A DNA stretch of 64,000 nt from Phialocephala subalpina (lineage: Eukaryota; Ascomycota; Leotiomycetes; Helotiales; Mollisiaceae). Numbering within the stretch: the first letter of the stretch is position 1; each line of letters starts with the position of its first letter. Below are positions 52,475-63,445 of this stretch, piece by piece. Where the stretch lies: positions 314,179 through 378,178 of the forward strand of contig FJOG01000023.1 in NCBI GenBank assembly GCA_900073065.1. The letters run 5' to 3'. The notes below the pieces were generated by a model. That model had not been told where the DNA came from. It ran no database searches and was given only the letters and a program-made list of their open reading frames with translations. A program made the translations under genes and the position numbers.

Positions 52475-52483
52475 ATCTGATAA
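52475..52483 (+). promoter_or_regulatory. ATCTGATAA, SreA-type GATA site
   Basis: Exact ATCWGATAA match about 1.4 kb upstream of the sidA ATG; a GATTATCT half-site lies 10 nt before it. Confidence 0.6.
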
Positions 52484-52579
52484 CGTCAACCCCTGTCTCT
52501 CCGTTGCAGTACGACGCTGCCAGGGAAAGAAACACGCCAGAAAGGAGCGAAAGAGGGGCCGACATCGGCATTTGAGCGG

Positions 52580-52605
52580 ATCAGATAAAAAATCGGATCA
52601 GATAA
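52580..52605 (+). promoter_or_regulatory. Two direct ATCAGATAA sites, 17 nt apart
   Basis: Exact matches at 52580-52588 and 52597-52605, both reading GGATCAGATAA on the same strand. This is the strongest cluster in the window, about 1.3 kb upstream of sidA. Confidence 0.7.
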
Positions 52606-53767
52606 CTTCTCTTGGCGCGCTAGGGATGAAAGTAGCATGGATGGAAAAACTTGTCGGCGTCATCGTCCTCGACACCTCTTTTTGCGTCCACGCCGTCGCT
52701 TGTGGCAATGTCTGCATGCCCTCCTATCCAGCAATCACAGGCAGCCCTCGCTGTTGCTCGCTGCCCGCCAAGGGTGAAAAGATCACCACAATCGTGCCGC
52801 GCCTGCCCACCCTGATTGATATGATTAGATCCCACTCTGGAGCCCGCATATCCACGGGCGTGGAGAAAAAGAAAAAGGAGGGTGCATCAAGGGGAAAGTA
52901 CGCCGAGTATGGATATACTTGCGTCACTCCCGAGTGCTGCCAGAGAGGAAAAACCTTCATCCTCTTCCCTGTCGTCTGGGTTGACATGGTGCAGTAGCAC
53001 ACACGAACAGCTGATGACTGCAGGTCCCGTTTCCCTTTGCTATGGCACAACCCGGAACTCGCCATCCATACAAGCAAGCAGGCGAGTGAACCACCTCGGC
53101 GAAAAGGCCAGGATAATATCAATGTCGTATATGACAACCAAATCGCCAATCACCGCTTTCCTGGTTGACTTTTCTGCTCTGATTTCATCACTCTTTCTTC
53201 TATTTCAAATCTTCCAAGTTCTTACGCACTTTACAAGCCGAAAGGACTGTCGAAGTAAGCTCATTTACCATCCGTCAAATTCCTGAACGGTATATCTGTC
53301 AACCAATCCGCGTCTACCGAAGACATATCCTCAAATATACCAAGAAACCTCCCCACCATCATCACATCGCATGACCGCAAAAGAAGTACACGCCAACAAT
53401 CCACATCATTCCGCTTCGATCAAAAGGAAGCATTCCCGTCATCGGTCATTGTTCGGTCTTTGGAATACTTCTCGATCTAGCTTCCAAATACTGACGAATG
53501 AGCGGCACTTGAAATCCAGGTCGTCATCAACCCGAACTCAAAGCTGCAAAATACCAATAGGACAGCCACGATTTCTCATCTGCGCCCCCGCGTTTGATAT
53601 CTTCAAGTTACTTTCTGCTTGCCCGTGTCTATTTTGACCTAAAAAGAGGATTTGAAAGAAGTTGCTTTCTTTTTTCTCGACAGGTCATAAAGGGGTGGTT
53701 GTTTGCGTAACGTTCATGGTCATCTGAGCACTTGTCCGATCCCGTTTCGTTGATTGCCAAACTTGCA

Positions 53768-53776
53768 TTATCAGAT
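53768..53776 (-). promoter_or_regulatory. TTATCAGAT, SreA-type GATA site (reverse)
   Basis: Reverse complement ATCTGATAA, 103 nt upstream of the sidA ATG, followed by an overlapping CAGATC. Confidence 0.6.
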
Positions 53777-53878
53777 CAGATCAAATTTCGAAGCGATTGC
53801 TGTTGTACTTCCACACCTGCACCTCCTCGTCTCAACCGATCACGTTCTTTCCACTATCTTAACCACAACACCATCAAC

Positions 53879-55567
53879 ATGGCACCATCAGCAATCAGCA
53901 CTCCAACCGATGAACTCTCCAGCTTCCACTCCAACGGAGTTTCCTCCTTGAACGGACAGCTCTCAAACATGCATCTCAACGGCCACGCCCCCCTATCCAC
54001 CTCGCCAAGCGAGACTCTCGACCTCCTCTGCATCGGCTTCGGCCCCGCCTCCCTCGCAATCGCCATCGCCCTCCATGACACTTTGCCAAAGACTTCACCT
54101 TCGCCCTCAGTTCTCTTCCTCGAAAAACAACCCCAATTCGCCTGGCACGCCGGCATGCAACTCCCCGGCGCAAAAATGCAAATTAGTTTCCTGAAAGACC
54201 TCGCTACGCCCCGGGACCCCCGCTCAAAATTCACATTCATCAACTATCTCTTTTCCCAAGGACGACTTAACCAATTCATCAACTTGTCTACTTTCTTGCC
54301 GTCGAGAGCTGAGTATGAAGATTATCTTTGTTGGTGCGCGGGGCATTTTGAAAGAGAAGGAAAAGTCGCTTATGGGATGGATGTCTGTGGAGTTAAGGTT
54401 GGAACTACGAATGCTGAGGGAAGGGCGACGAGTTGGGAAGTCACGGCACGGTCAACATCTTCAGGAGAGCTTGTAACAAGGAGGGCGAAGCATGTGGTGG
54501 TAGCGGTTGGCGGACGGCCGGTCATCCCGCAAATCATGCAAGGGCTCAAGCACGTAGCTCACTCTTCGCAATTCGCAAATACCATCACCAGAATCGAAGA
54601 GGCAGTGAAGGATAGCATCAGACCATTACGTTTCGCTGTTGTAGGAAGTGGGCAATCGGCTGCTGAGATCTTTAACGACCTCTGGGAGCGCTTCCCAGAC
54701 TCAAACGTTCGGCTCATCATCAAAGGCGCAAGTCTAAGACCCAGTGATGACAGTCCTTTGTAAGTTCTTCTTCACCCTTTTCCCTTTTCCCTTCTCCTTC
54801 CCATCATCCATCACGCGCAAATCACCCACTTCCTCACTCCAGATACTGATTCTCAACAGCGTAAATGAAATCTTCGACCCCGACCGCGTCGACGGAATCT
54901 ACTCCCAAGACCCCACTCTCCGTGCCTCAGCCCTAGCCCTCGACCGCGGAACGAATTACGGTGTCGTCCGTCTAACTCTCCTCGAACACCTGTACGAGAA
55001 ACTGTACATGCAGCGATTGCGTTCCTCCAATCCTAGTCAATGGCGAGCAAACATCTTGACGAATCGCCAAGTCCTCTCGGCATCTCAGTCGAAGGATTCG
55101 AGCGTGAAGTTAAGGCTTGGTGAAGTACAGCAGAATGCAGCAGGTGTACAGGAGAGTGGAGAAGAAGAAGAACTTGAAGTGGACTATGTGTTTACTGCTA
55201 CGGGGTATAAGCGGAATGCTCATGAGGAGATCCTTTCCGAACTTACGAAGCTCTTGCCTTCGGATTCTAACTCAAAATTCGGTGTCAAGAGGGATTACAG
55301 CGTTGTATTTGATGGGACGAAAGTTGACGAGAGTGCGGGGGTTTGGTTGCAGGGATGTAATGAGGGGACGCATGGTGTGAGTACTCTTTCTCCTTTTTGA
55401 AAGTTTTGAGTTGGGGGAGGATGTCAGGCTAATGATGGGAATAGTTGAGTGATACCCTTCTTTCGATTTTGGCTATTAGGGGTGGCGAGTTGGTGAACAG
55501 TATCTTTGGAAATAGAAGTGGAAGTGAGAGTGAGGCGACTTCGATTGGGTCTAGCTCTCCTCCTTGA
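53879..55567 (+). CDS. sidA: L-ornithine N5-monooxygenase
   Basis: First committed step of hydroxamate siderophore synthesis: FAD- and NADPH-dependent N5-hydroxylation of ornithine. Exons 53879-54759, 54860-55376 and 55445-55567 are in phase, 506 residues, the usual size. Start chosen at MAPSAISTPTDEL, after a stop-free but non-conserved leader. The FAD-binding motif is CIGFGPASLAIAIAL (~residue 60). FLEKQPQFAWHAGMQLPGAK and MQISFLKDLATPRDPRSKFTF are hallmark SidA/PvdA segments. The NADPH site is VVGSGQSAAEIF (~255). The C-terminal ATGY motif reads YVFTATGYKRNAHE, and the last exon begins LSDTLLSILAIRGGEL after THG. Intron 1 (100 nt) interrupts DDSPF|VNEIFDP. With the neighbouring NRPS it supplies the hydroxyornithine; the acyltransferase needed in between is not in this window. 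Confidence 0.97.
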
Positions 55568-56059
55568 TTGTATCTCACTTCCACTTTTGACATTTCTTGC
55601 ATATAGTAGAGCCTCATTTGGAGTTCGGCGTTTATGAGAGCCCAACTTCTATTTCGAACTTTTCGAGGACGACCATTGTTGTGTGGGTCGTGCGGTTTGG
55701 AGCAATGAGCATGAAGGGTCAGAGACGAGAGACGAGAGATGAGTTGAGTTTCTGGGTCACAATTTTTTAGAGCAAGACGGCATGTGGGTGCGGTTGATAG
55801 ACGCGAGCAAAAGTATACCATTCATGAATTTACAGCATTGTTATCCCAATTCTCGCACTTCACCCTTCTTCCAATTGGTATCAGTTGCGAGAAATTGTTC
55901 GAGAGCACCAATATCAATATAAGATGCTGACCACCTGCGTCAGGATCGGCCACGATATGTCAGGACACCCCAGGTGCTTACAGCCTCTTCATCATTCCTT
56001 CCTCTGCTGTTCTCTAATTCTATGAAAGCATCCCATAATCTTCAAACTCCTCATCGTCA
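55568..56059. other. Spacer downstream of sidA
   Basis: About 490 nt, no gene supported. It includes the sidA 3' flank. Confidence 0.45.
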
Positions 56060-57066
56060 TCACATTCTCTTCAACCCACCAAACTCTCCCTATCACCACC
56101 TCTCAAAATTCTCCGAACATTAGACGCCCATCTCCCCTCCCCGAACCCCTTCCAACCAAAACAACTCATCCCTATCACCCCCACAACACTCCAAAAGCTA
56201 TCCGGCTCCACCAGCCGGAAAGTAGCTTCTCGTCTCATCTCCCAGCTCGCTCCTGTCTCCCCTGGATCTGTGATCCACGACAATGCTTGTGGGAGCGGAG
56301 TTGTCACTGGGGAGATCATTGGTCTTCTGAAGAGAATGAAGGAGAGAGAGGAAGCAGAAGAGGAGGTAGAAAAGAACGCGAGAAAGCGTTGAAAGTGGGA
56401 AAGGAAGAGGAGAGGGTGGAGGTTCACGCCACCGACCTCTCGCCCTTGATGGTTCTTAAACGAAGGAGAAACTTGAGAAAGAAAACTGGAACGAATTCGC
56501 GAGCGTGATTGTGGAAGAAATGCTAATGGAGTCCCTCACCTTCGCCACCTCTACATTCGACCTCTCACTCACGAACTTCGGTATCTTTGCTCTCTCAGAT
56601 CCCGAAGCATTAGTTGCTCTAAAGCATATCCACCACACCCTCAAACCCTCCGGTCGCGCCATCCTTACAGTTCGGAAACACACCTCATCGGGGAAGTGAT
56701 GATCCGCGCTCATCAAAAGACGAGGAATACGGAGACTGTGTTGCCGATTTTCAAGAATACGCATTGGTACGATTCCTGCCTTTTGTTAAACTCGTTGGTT
56801 GAAGCTGGGTTCGAGAAAGAGAGGATTGAAGTTATGCAAGAGGAAGTTGAGGTTGAGATCGGGGATTTGAAGAGATAGTGTGAAGTCAGCTGGACGTTGC
56901 TTAAGAAGCCTGAAACTGGTTGGAAAAAGGAAGATGAGGAGAGGTGGGAGGAAGTGATGAATTGTTGGAGAGTGGGATGCGGGGTATGGATGGATGGGTA
57001 GATTCCGAAGATGGGAAAGCGGGAGGTTATAAAGTTTTCGTGAATATTTTTGTTGCTGAGAAATGA
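56060..57066 (+). pseudogene. SAM-dependent methyltransferase, frameshifted
   Basis: Class I methyltransferase pieces occur in order but in different frames: LQKLSGSTSRKVASRLISQL, then the SAM-binding GSVIHDNACGSGVVTGEI (motif I, D-x-x-C-G-x-G variant), VEVHATDLSPLMV (motif with the acidic ribose-binding Asp), FDLSLTNFGIFALSDPEALV and KHIHHTLKPSGRAILTV. The next pieces are IGEVMIRAHQKTR in a shifted frame, a stop after EIGDLKR, and finally GGYKVFVNIFVAEK ending at 57066. Frame changes near 56390, 56450, 56690 and 56990 do not fit a simple set of introns. Related fungal genes encode methyltransferases of roughly 280 residues. Called a pseudogene; a sequencing-error explanation would need several independent indels. 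Confidence 0.65.
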
Positions 57067-57790
57067 GGAGGGGGGCTGTTGTAAGGAGGGAAGGATGGGT
57101 CCGACTACTATGGTCGACGATGAATAGAGACACCAAGCAGTGCAGTTTCTAACAATCTGATGAGAAACTCATAACGCGGAAAGTCGACACATATATACTA
57201 GGTGCATTCCGAGCTCGCGACTTCCCTATTTAGAGAAGCGCTCACTTCTCGTCAAATTTCAGATGGAAACACCTTTCTTGCGTAGAAATTGAGAACAGAA
57301 AGATGTACACAGCGCAAGAGGTATTCAGAATATACAATTTTTGAGATCAAGTCAAAATGTCCTCTATGATATGATGCATCGTCGATGGTTGGATGGATGG
57401 ATGTCCATTCTCAAGTTCGCAAGTATTCGGACGTTGCACCAAAATATGAAGGTGGTCATCGTTCACAAAATGTCCTAAGCAGACTCAAACAAATTTGTAT
57501 AGTACAGAGGAGATGGCGGGGCGGAGGAGGCGAAAATGGGGGCGGGATTGGAGCCGAACGCGCGGGGTTCTCACCGCCTTTCCAAAGCGGCCTATTCCCA
57601 CTGACGTCAAGAGATTCAAAGGATGTCTCTCTCCGTGAACCAGTGGAGTTTGTCATTTAGGCTGAATCTGACAACGGCGATTGTTCGAAATCAGCACATA
57701 AATGTATAAAAACCCGGACCTTGTGTTTGCCTCTTGGCAAAAGCTTCTTCAAAATTACAATCTCCTTCCAGAGACTTGAAATTAAGAAAT
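57067..57790. other. Spacer upstream of the epimerase gene
   Basis: 724 nt, no gene supported. A short GGATGGATGGATG run lies at about 57390. Confidence 0.45.
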
Positions 57791-58819
57791 ATGTCGAACA
57801 ACACGAACCCCACAGTTGCCGGGGGCAAGAAGATTGTAAGAAACTCCAGGATACATACCCAAAATACATTCTAACTAACGTACAGGTTTTCACAGGAGGC
57901 TCAGGAAAAGCAGGTCGACATGTGATCCCATACCTCTTGAGCAAAGGCCACAAAGTCCTGAACCTAGACCTCGTTCCCTTTCCAGACCCTTCGGTGGACG
58001 TCTACACCATGAAGACAGACCTCACAGACTCCGGTCAAGTCTTCAACGCATTGACTTCACATTTCAACATGACCGGCTACAGTGATGGTCCTGTGCCTGC
58101 AGCCCCAGATGTTGTCATACATTTTGCAGGTAAGTACCCAACCCTCAATCCAGGATTATGCTGACACGATGACAGCATATGCACGCAACATGCTAGTCCC
58201 AGACTCAGAATGTTTCCAAGCCAACGTCCGAAGCACCTACAACGTGGTAGAAGCAGCCTGCAAGCTCGGCGTTAAGAAAATCATCATCGCATCATCCGAA
58301 ACTACATACGGAGTATGTTTCGCCCAAGGAGATGCGGATTATCACTCCTTCCCATTAGAAGAAGACTACGACGTTGATCCAGAAGACTCATACGCACTTT
58401 CCAAAATCTGCGGCGAAAAGACAGCCCGTACCTTCTCCCGGCGCTTCAAAAACGACATCTACGCCCTCAGAATAGGAAACGTTATCGAACCCCATGAATA
58501 CGAACGTGACTTCCCCGCTTACATCTCCAACCCCGCATCCCGCAAACGGAACGCATGGAGTTACATCGATGCTCGGGATCTCGGCCAGATTTGTGACCTT
58601 GCTATCAAGAAGTCCGGGCTAGGATTCCAAGTCTTCAATGCGACGAATGATACGATTACTGTGAAGGGAACTACGAAGGAGTTTTTGGAGAAAGAATGTC
58701 CGGGTGTGAAAGTTACGAGGGAGCTGGGGGAGTTCGAGGCGCCGTTGAGCAATAGGAAGATTAGGGAGGTGTTGGGGTATAAGGATGTGCATGATTGGAG
58801 GAAGTATGTTAAGGTCTGA
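57791..58819 (+). CDS. NAD-dependent epimerase/dehydratase (extended SDR)
   Basis: Rossmann-fold oxidoreductase acting on a nucleotide sugar or similar substrate. Exons 57791-57835, 57886-58129 and 58176-58819 are in phase, 310 residues. Exon 1 ends KKI and exon 2 opens VFTGGSGKAGRHV, the T-G-G-x-G-x-x-G NAD-binding loop split by an intron. The active-site Tyr-x-x-x-Lys is YALSKICGEK, with the preceding Ser in IIIASSETTYG. VIEPHEYERDF and WSYIDARDLGQICDLAI are typical of the extended SDR group. The C terminus RKIREVLGYKDVHDWRKYV is also family-like. Substrate unknown. Both introns are GT-AG; the second lies in IHFA|AYARNM. Confidence 0.9.
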
Positions 58820-59241
58820 AGGTCTAGGACTGAATGGAGGCTTTGGAAACAAAGTTGATTGTGGATGATGGGTACACGTGACTGGTCAGGGGTACTCATC
58901 TTCCTTTCGGTTATATTTGCTTTTTCGGCCTGGATTCAAGTGAACCACTGGCGTTCAAATTAGTACGTCCTAATTTGTCTCTAAATGTCTCTTTCAATAC
59001 TTCAGACACGCAGCTCAGACATGTCAATCAAGATGATTGGCAAAGATTCAGAGCTTTCAGAGAAATTCGTTATATCAGACGCCTCCACTGTGGAGTGGAA
59101 ATGGGACAACCTTGCCTTGCGTTCGGAGATCTTTCTACCGGCAGATGTTACGAATGTTCCAGCTAGAGGTTCTTTATATGATATTTGTGTCATGCCAATG
59201 TGTGTACAGTGCGGGGCACTAATCTTTGATTTTCTTTCGCC
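58820..59241. other. Spacer between epimerase and GH5 relic
   Basis: About 420 nt. A plus-strand open frame at 58985-59245 has no recognisable features. Confidence 0.4.
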
Positions 59242-60596
<1,355 letters not shown>

Positions 60597-61325
60597 GCAT
60601 TATATTCCGCTTCTCAGATTGTCTGTTTCTGGCTGCAAGATGCGAGACCATGTCTAAGTAGACGATTGGACAAGTTGGATCCTAGTATGGTATTCCGGGG
60701 CCGTTGCGGCTAATTGAGAGTACACGATCGAGTCTGGGAAAGTTATCTCCTTAATTACAGACAATGTAAAAGATTGAAGCATTCCTACTGAATGCCAACT
60801 TTCAGTACTCGTCCAATGCTTTTGATGGCTTGGGTAAATCGTCTCTTGTCCGAGCAAACGCGATAACAGGACAAAGCAAAAGCTGATAGCGACAAAGTCG
60901 TGAATGCTACAAGAAATCATAGAATTCTAGATAGTAGCGGAACTAGAATGGGAAAATCTGCCAAAGGCGGAGCGGAAAGGAGGACAACGAAACCTTATAA
61001 CATAACGATACTATCTTCGCACCACAAGGTCTATGGAGTGGCTCTGGGGTGAAAGGCGTTTGTTGAGAAAGGGAGAAGGACGGCTGGGCGGGTAGAAATA
61101 CTATGGAAAGCAGTACGAGATGGTAGAACTCCGATACTTCTTCCAATCGAGCCAAGCTCTATTGCTGGAAGACTTTAAAGTACATGCTACTTGCAGGACT
61201 TTTCCTGCCCAAATTTCCTCGCAGCATAGACAATCCTTTATGTGCTCTACTCGAAGCGCGATCCTGGAGGCATCCGACGGAGCTGAACACCAAGGAATCT
61301 CGTATCCGATGTTGATATACTACCA
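60597..61325. other. Spacer upstream of TRIP4-like gene 3' end
   Basis: 729 nt, no gene supported. Confidence 0.45.
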
Positions 61326-62924
61326 TCAACCGCAAGCAGGCTCCTCTTGCTCTGCTCTATCTGCGGTCCCTCCATAGGCTCCGCCATAGGTTCCGCCATC
61401 GAGGATAATCTCCTCATTGTCCTCCAGACTATCCTGGACTCTCCTCCAAGCCTTCTTCTTCCTACCTTCCAACTCAACATCCTTCCCCTTCCCCGAATCC
61501 CAAACCGGCTTGATCAATCCACCGAGCAACGGATTTCTACTAAACGTGCCCCTTGCTCTACCTTCGTTCCCGCTCATCTCACTCAATGGTAAATCATCCC
61601 CCACCTTCACATCCTCCTCCTCATCAGCCTCAACGTCAAATTTCGGCCTCTCGACAGCAGCCATCCTCTTCATCACCTTGCCTTTCACGACATCGATACT
61701 GACGACCTGTCTTCTCTTTTCGTATTCAGGACGAGCATTCCACTCCTGCTCCGCCAAAATCTTCTGCTGCCTCTTAACCTGCCTCGCCCTCTCCGCCGGG
61801 CTAGCCCACATATTTCCTCCCTCCCCTCTACTTCCAATCCCCGTATCGAAATCCGCCGCCTCATCTCTAACCGTGGTTCTCTTCGCATTCTGAGCCTGAA
61901 AGTTCAATAATTTATCTCTATGTTCCTTCGCCTTTCGCTCAGCTTCCGTCATTGGTAGAGGGTCTTCTTGACCAGGTCGTGGTCCTGAAAATGGAGGCGG
62001 CTTCTTGGATATTTCGGCCCGGCGATGGGAAGCGTTGTCTAGTACCATCTTTGCTTGACCGCGCTCTTCGCGGAGACTGCGGATCATGCCTTGGACTTCT
62101 ACTGCGCTCAATAATGGCTCGCCGCAGAATGTACATGGCCCTAACCCCTCTTTCACACAAATGACCTTCCCACAATTCAAACAATTTGGCGCAGAAGCGA
62201 GGAGAGGATGTCGTGTCGCGATACAGTTGCAAGCTCGTTGGGCGGCGGGAAGGAGGAGTGTGCTGTTTGTAGATATTTCGAGGGAGCGAATGGCGGCGTC
62301 GAGTTCGGTGAGGACGCTGGACTGTCCATGCATGGATGTTCCGCCTGTGATATTCACTTTCGTAGCTTTCGGCGCAGGAGAGGCATTTCGGGAAGGGTTC
62401 TGCGAGGGTACGCGGGAGGAGGAAGAGGATTTCGTCTTGAAATCTGATACTAATGTGCCTGCGGCGGAAGGTGGTGGTTTGGGAATTGGTGCCTGGATGG
62501 CGGTAGTTTTGGGATCGAGTGTTGAGGCAGAGGAGGCATTATTTGTAGCTGGAGACGAGGTTCTAGGTATAGGTTTCTTCGAGATGTAGTCATCTTCGTT
62601 CTTCTTCTGGTATGCGGTACCTGGGGCGAAGGTATTGTCTACCTGGCGGGGTGCTGGAGTATGGAGGGGAGCTTTCTTCCTCCCCTGTTTCTTCGCAGGT
62701 TTTGGTACGCCGTCCGTCTGCGGGGCTTTCGAGCTCGAAGTCGGATCTTGTCGGCGCGAGTTGAACGAGGAAATGAAGTCTATCGACTGCGGTGATTCGC
62801 CCAGGAGGTTGTTGAAGTGATCTGCTGCATCTTGCTTCGATAACGTCGCGGCATAATCCAATACCTGCTGCAGGTCTTCCTCCGGTAAAGGAAGGAGCTT
62901 CGAAAGCTGTGCGACGGACATCAT
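61326..62924 (-). CDS. TRIP4/Rqt4-like C2HC5 zinc-finger protein
   Basis: Orthologue of activating signal cointegrator 1 (TRIP4, yeast Rqt4), a subunit of the ASC-1/RQT complex that splits collided ribosomes. Single exon, 532 residues; start MMSVAQLSKLL at 62924, with a second Met just after. The N terminus holds a CUE-like helix pair (LSKLLPLPEEDLQQVLDYAA, then SKQDAADHFNNLLGESP). A Pro/Ser-rich linker follows. The zf-C2HC5 domain at about residues 233-270 reads CNCIATRHPLL, then NCLNCGKVICVKEGLGPCTF and CGE, with the full Cys set. The C-terminal half is charged, with KAKEHRDKLLNFQAQNAKRT, a feature of TRIP4 proteins. It acts in cytoplasm with the translation machinery and possibly as a transcription coactivator. 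Confidence 0.92.
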   Translation of the reverse strand: MMSVAQLSKLLPLPEEDLQQVLDYAATLSKQDAADHFNNLLGESPQSIDFISSFNSRRQDPTSSSKAPQTDGVPKPAKKQGRKKAPLHTPAPRQVDNTFAPGTAYQKKNEDDYISKKPIPRTSSPATNNASSASTLDPKTTAIQAPIPKPPPSAAGTLVSDFKTKSSSSSRVPSQNPSRNASPAPKATKVNITGGTSMHGQSSVLTELDAAIRSLEISTNSTLLLPAAQRACNCIATRHPLLASAPNCLNCGKVICVKEGLGPCTFCGEPLLSAVEVQGMIRSLREERGQAKMVLDNASHRRAEISKKPPPFSGPRPGQEDPLPMTEAERKAKEHRDKLLNFQAQNAKRTTVRDEAADFDTGIGSRGEGGNMWASPAERARQVKRQQKILAEQEWNARPEYEKRRQVVSIDVVKGKVMKRMAAVERPKFDVEADEEEDVKVGDDLPLSEMSGNEGRARGTFSRNPLLGGLIKPVWDSGKGKDVELEGRKKKAWRRVQDSLEDNEEIILDGGTYGGAYGGTADRAEQEEPACG

Positions 62925-63445
62925 TTGTATTTGTCAAGGCATGTATATTATCGGCGATGAGTTGATTGATCGAGACAACGAGGTGGTTGGCGGATTACTT
63001 TGGTCGGAGGAATAAGGTTATATTCTGTTTGGTGGGGAAGCTTCTCGGATCCGATGCGTCATCCCACTGGATCACAGTACGATGACCCCTGACGATTGAA
63101 TCTTTCCCCTCAAGAAAGCGCATAGCTTCGGCCAGCTTCAGTTTAACCTACAGCAAAGGTGTAATTGGTGCTCTTGAGCGTCGTCGTTCGCGCCCTCCAA
63201 TCGACATGCTCGCGATGGGTCCGAGGTCGCTCTATTCGGGTGGGGATCTTGATATCCGCTTGTATTGACTCACGTTGCTTGGAAAAAATTTGGTTTGTTA
63301 ATTTGATATCAATTTTATTTCTATATCTATCCCATATCTTTCCTTTCTAAGAACTTCAATTCCTGCTTGATATAAAGAAAGTGTTGCAAGTCAAACTCTC
63401 CTTATCAATATCTTTCCACCCCACTCCTCTCTGGAATCTCTCTCA
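62925..63445. other. Divergent promoter region
   Basis: 521 nt between the TRIP4-like gene and the aminotransferase; AT-rich near 63280-63350. No gene supported. Confidence 0.45.

Larger units (their letters stand above)
51705..53878. other. Long ABC transporter/sidA intergenic region
   Basis: 2.2 kb holding the 3' flank of the transporter and the promoter and leader of sidA. Four exact ATCWGATAA elements lie in it. A 141-codon open frame at 52572-52997 overlaps two of them, starts without ATG and shows no family features, so I do not count it as a gene. Confidence 0.6.

Noticed and set aside
52572..52997. 141-codon plus-strand open frame upstream of sidA
   Set aside because: No ATG at its start, no recognisable domain, Lys/Cys patches of low complexity, and it overlaps the GATA cluster.
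53732..53878. 49-codon N-terminal extension of SidA
   Set aside because: Starts from a non-ATG codon, overlaps the GATA site at 53768, and is not SidA-like. The CATCAACATGG context at 53879 is better.
57370..57415. GGATGGATGGATG run as a possible microsatellite or CRISPR-like repeat
   Set aside because: Only about three units; too short to be meaningful. No CRISPR array is present anywhere in the window.
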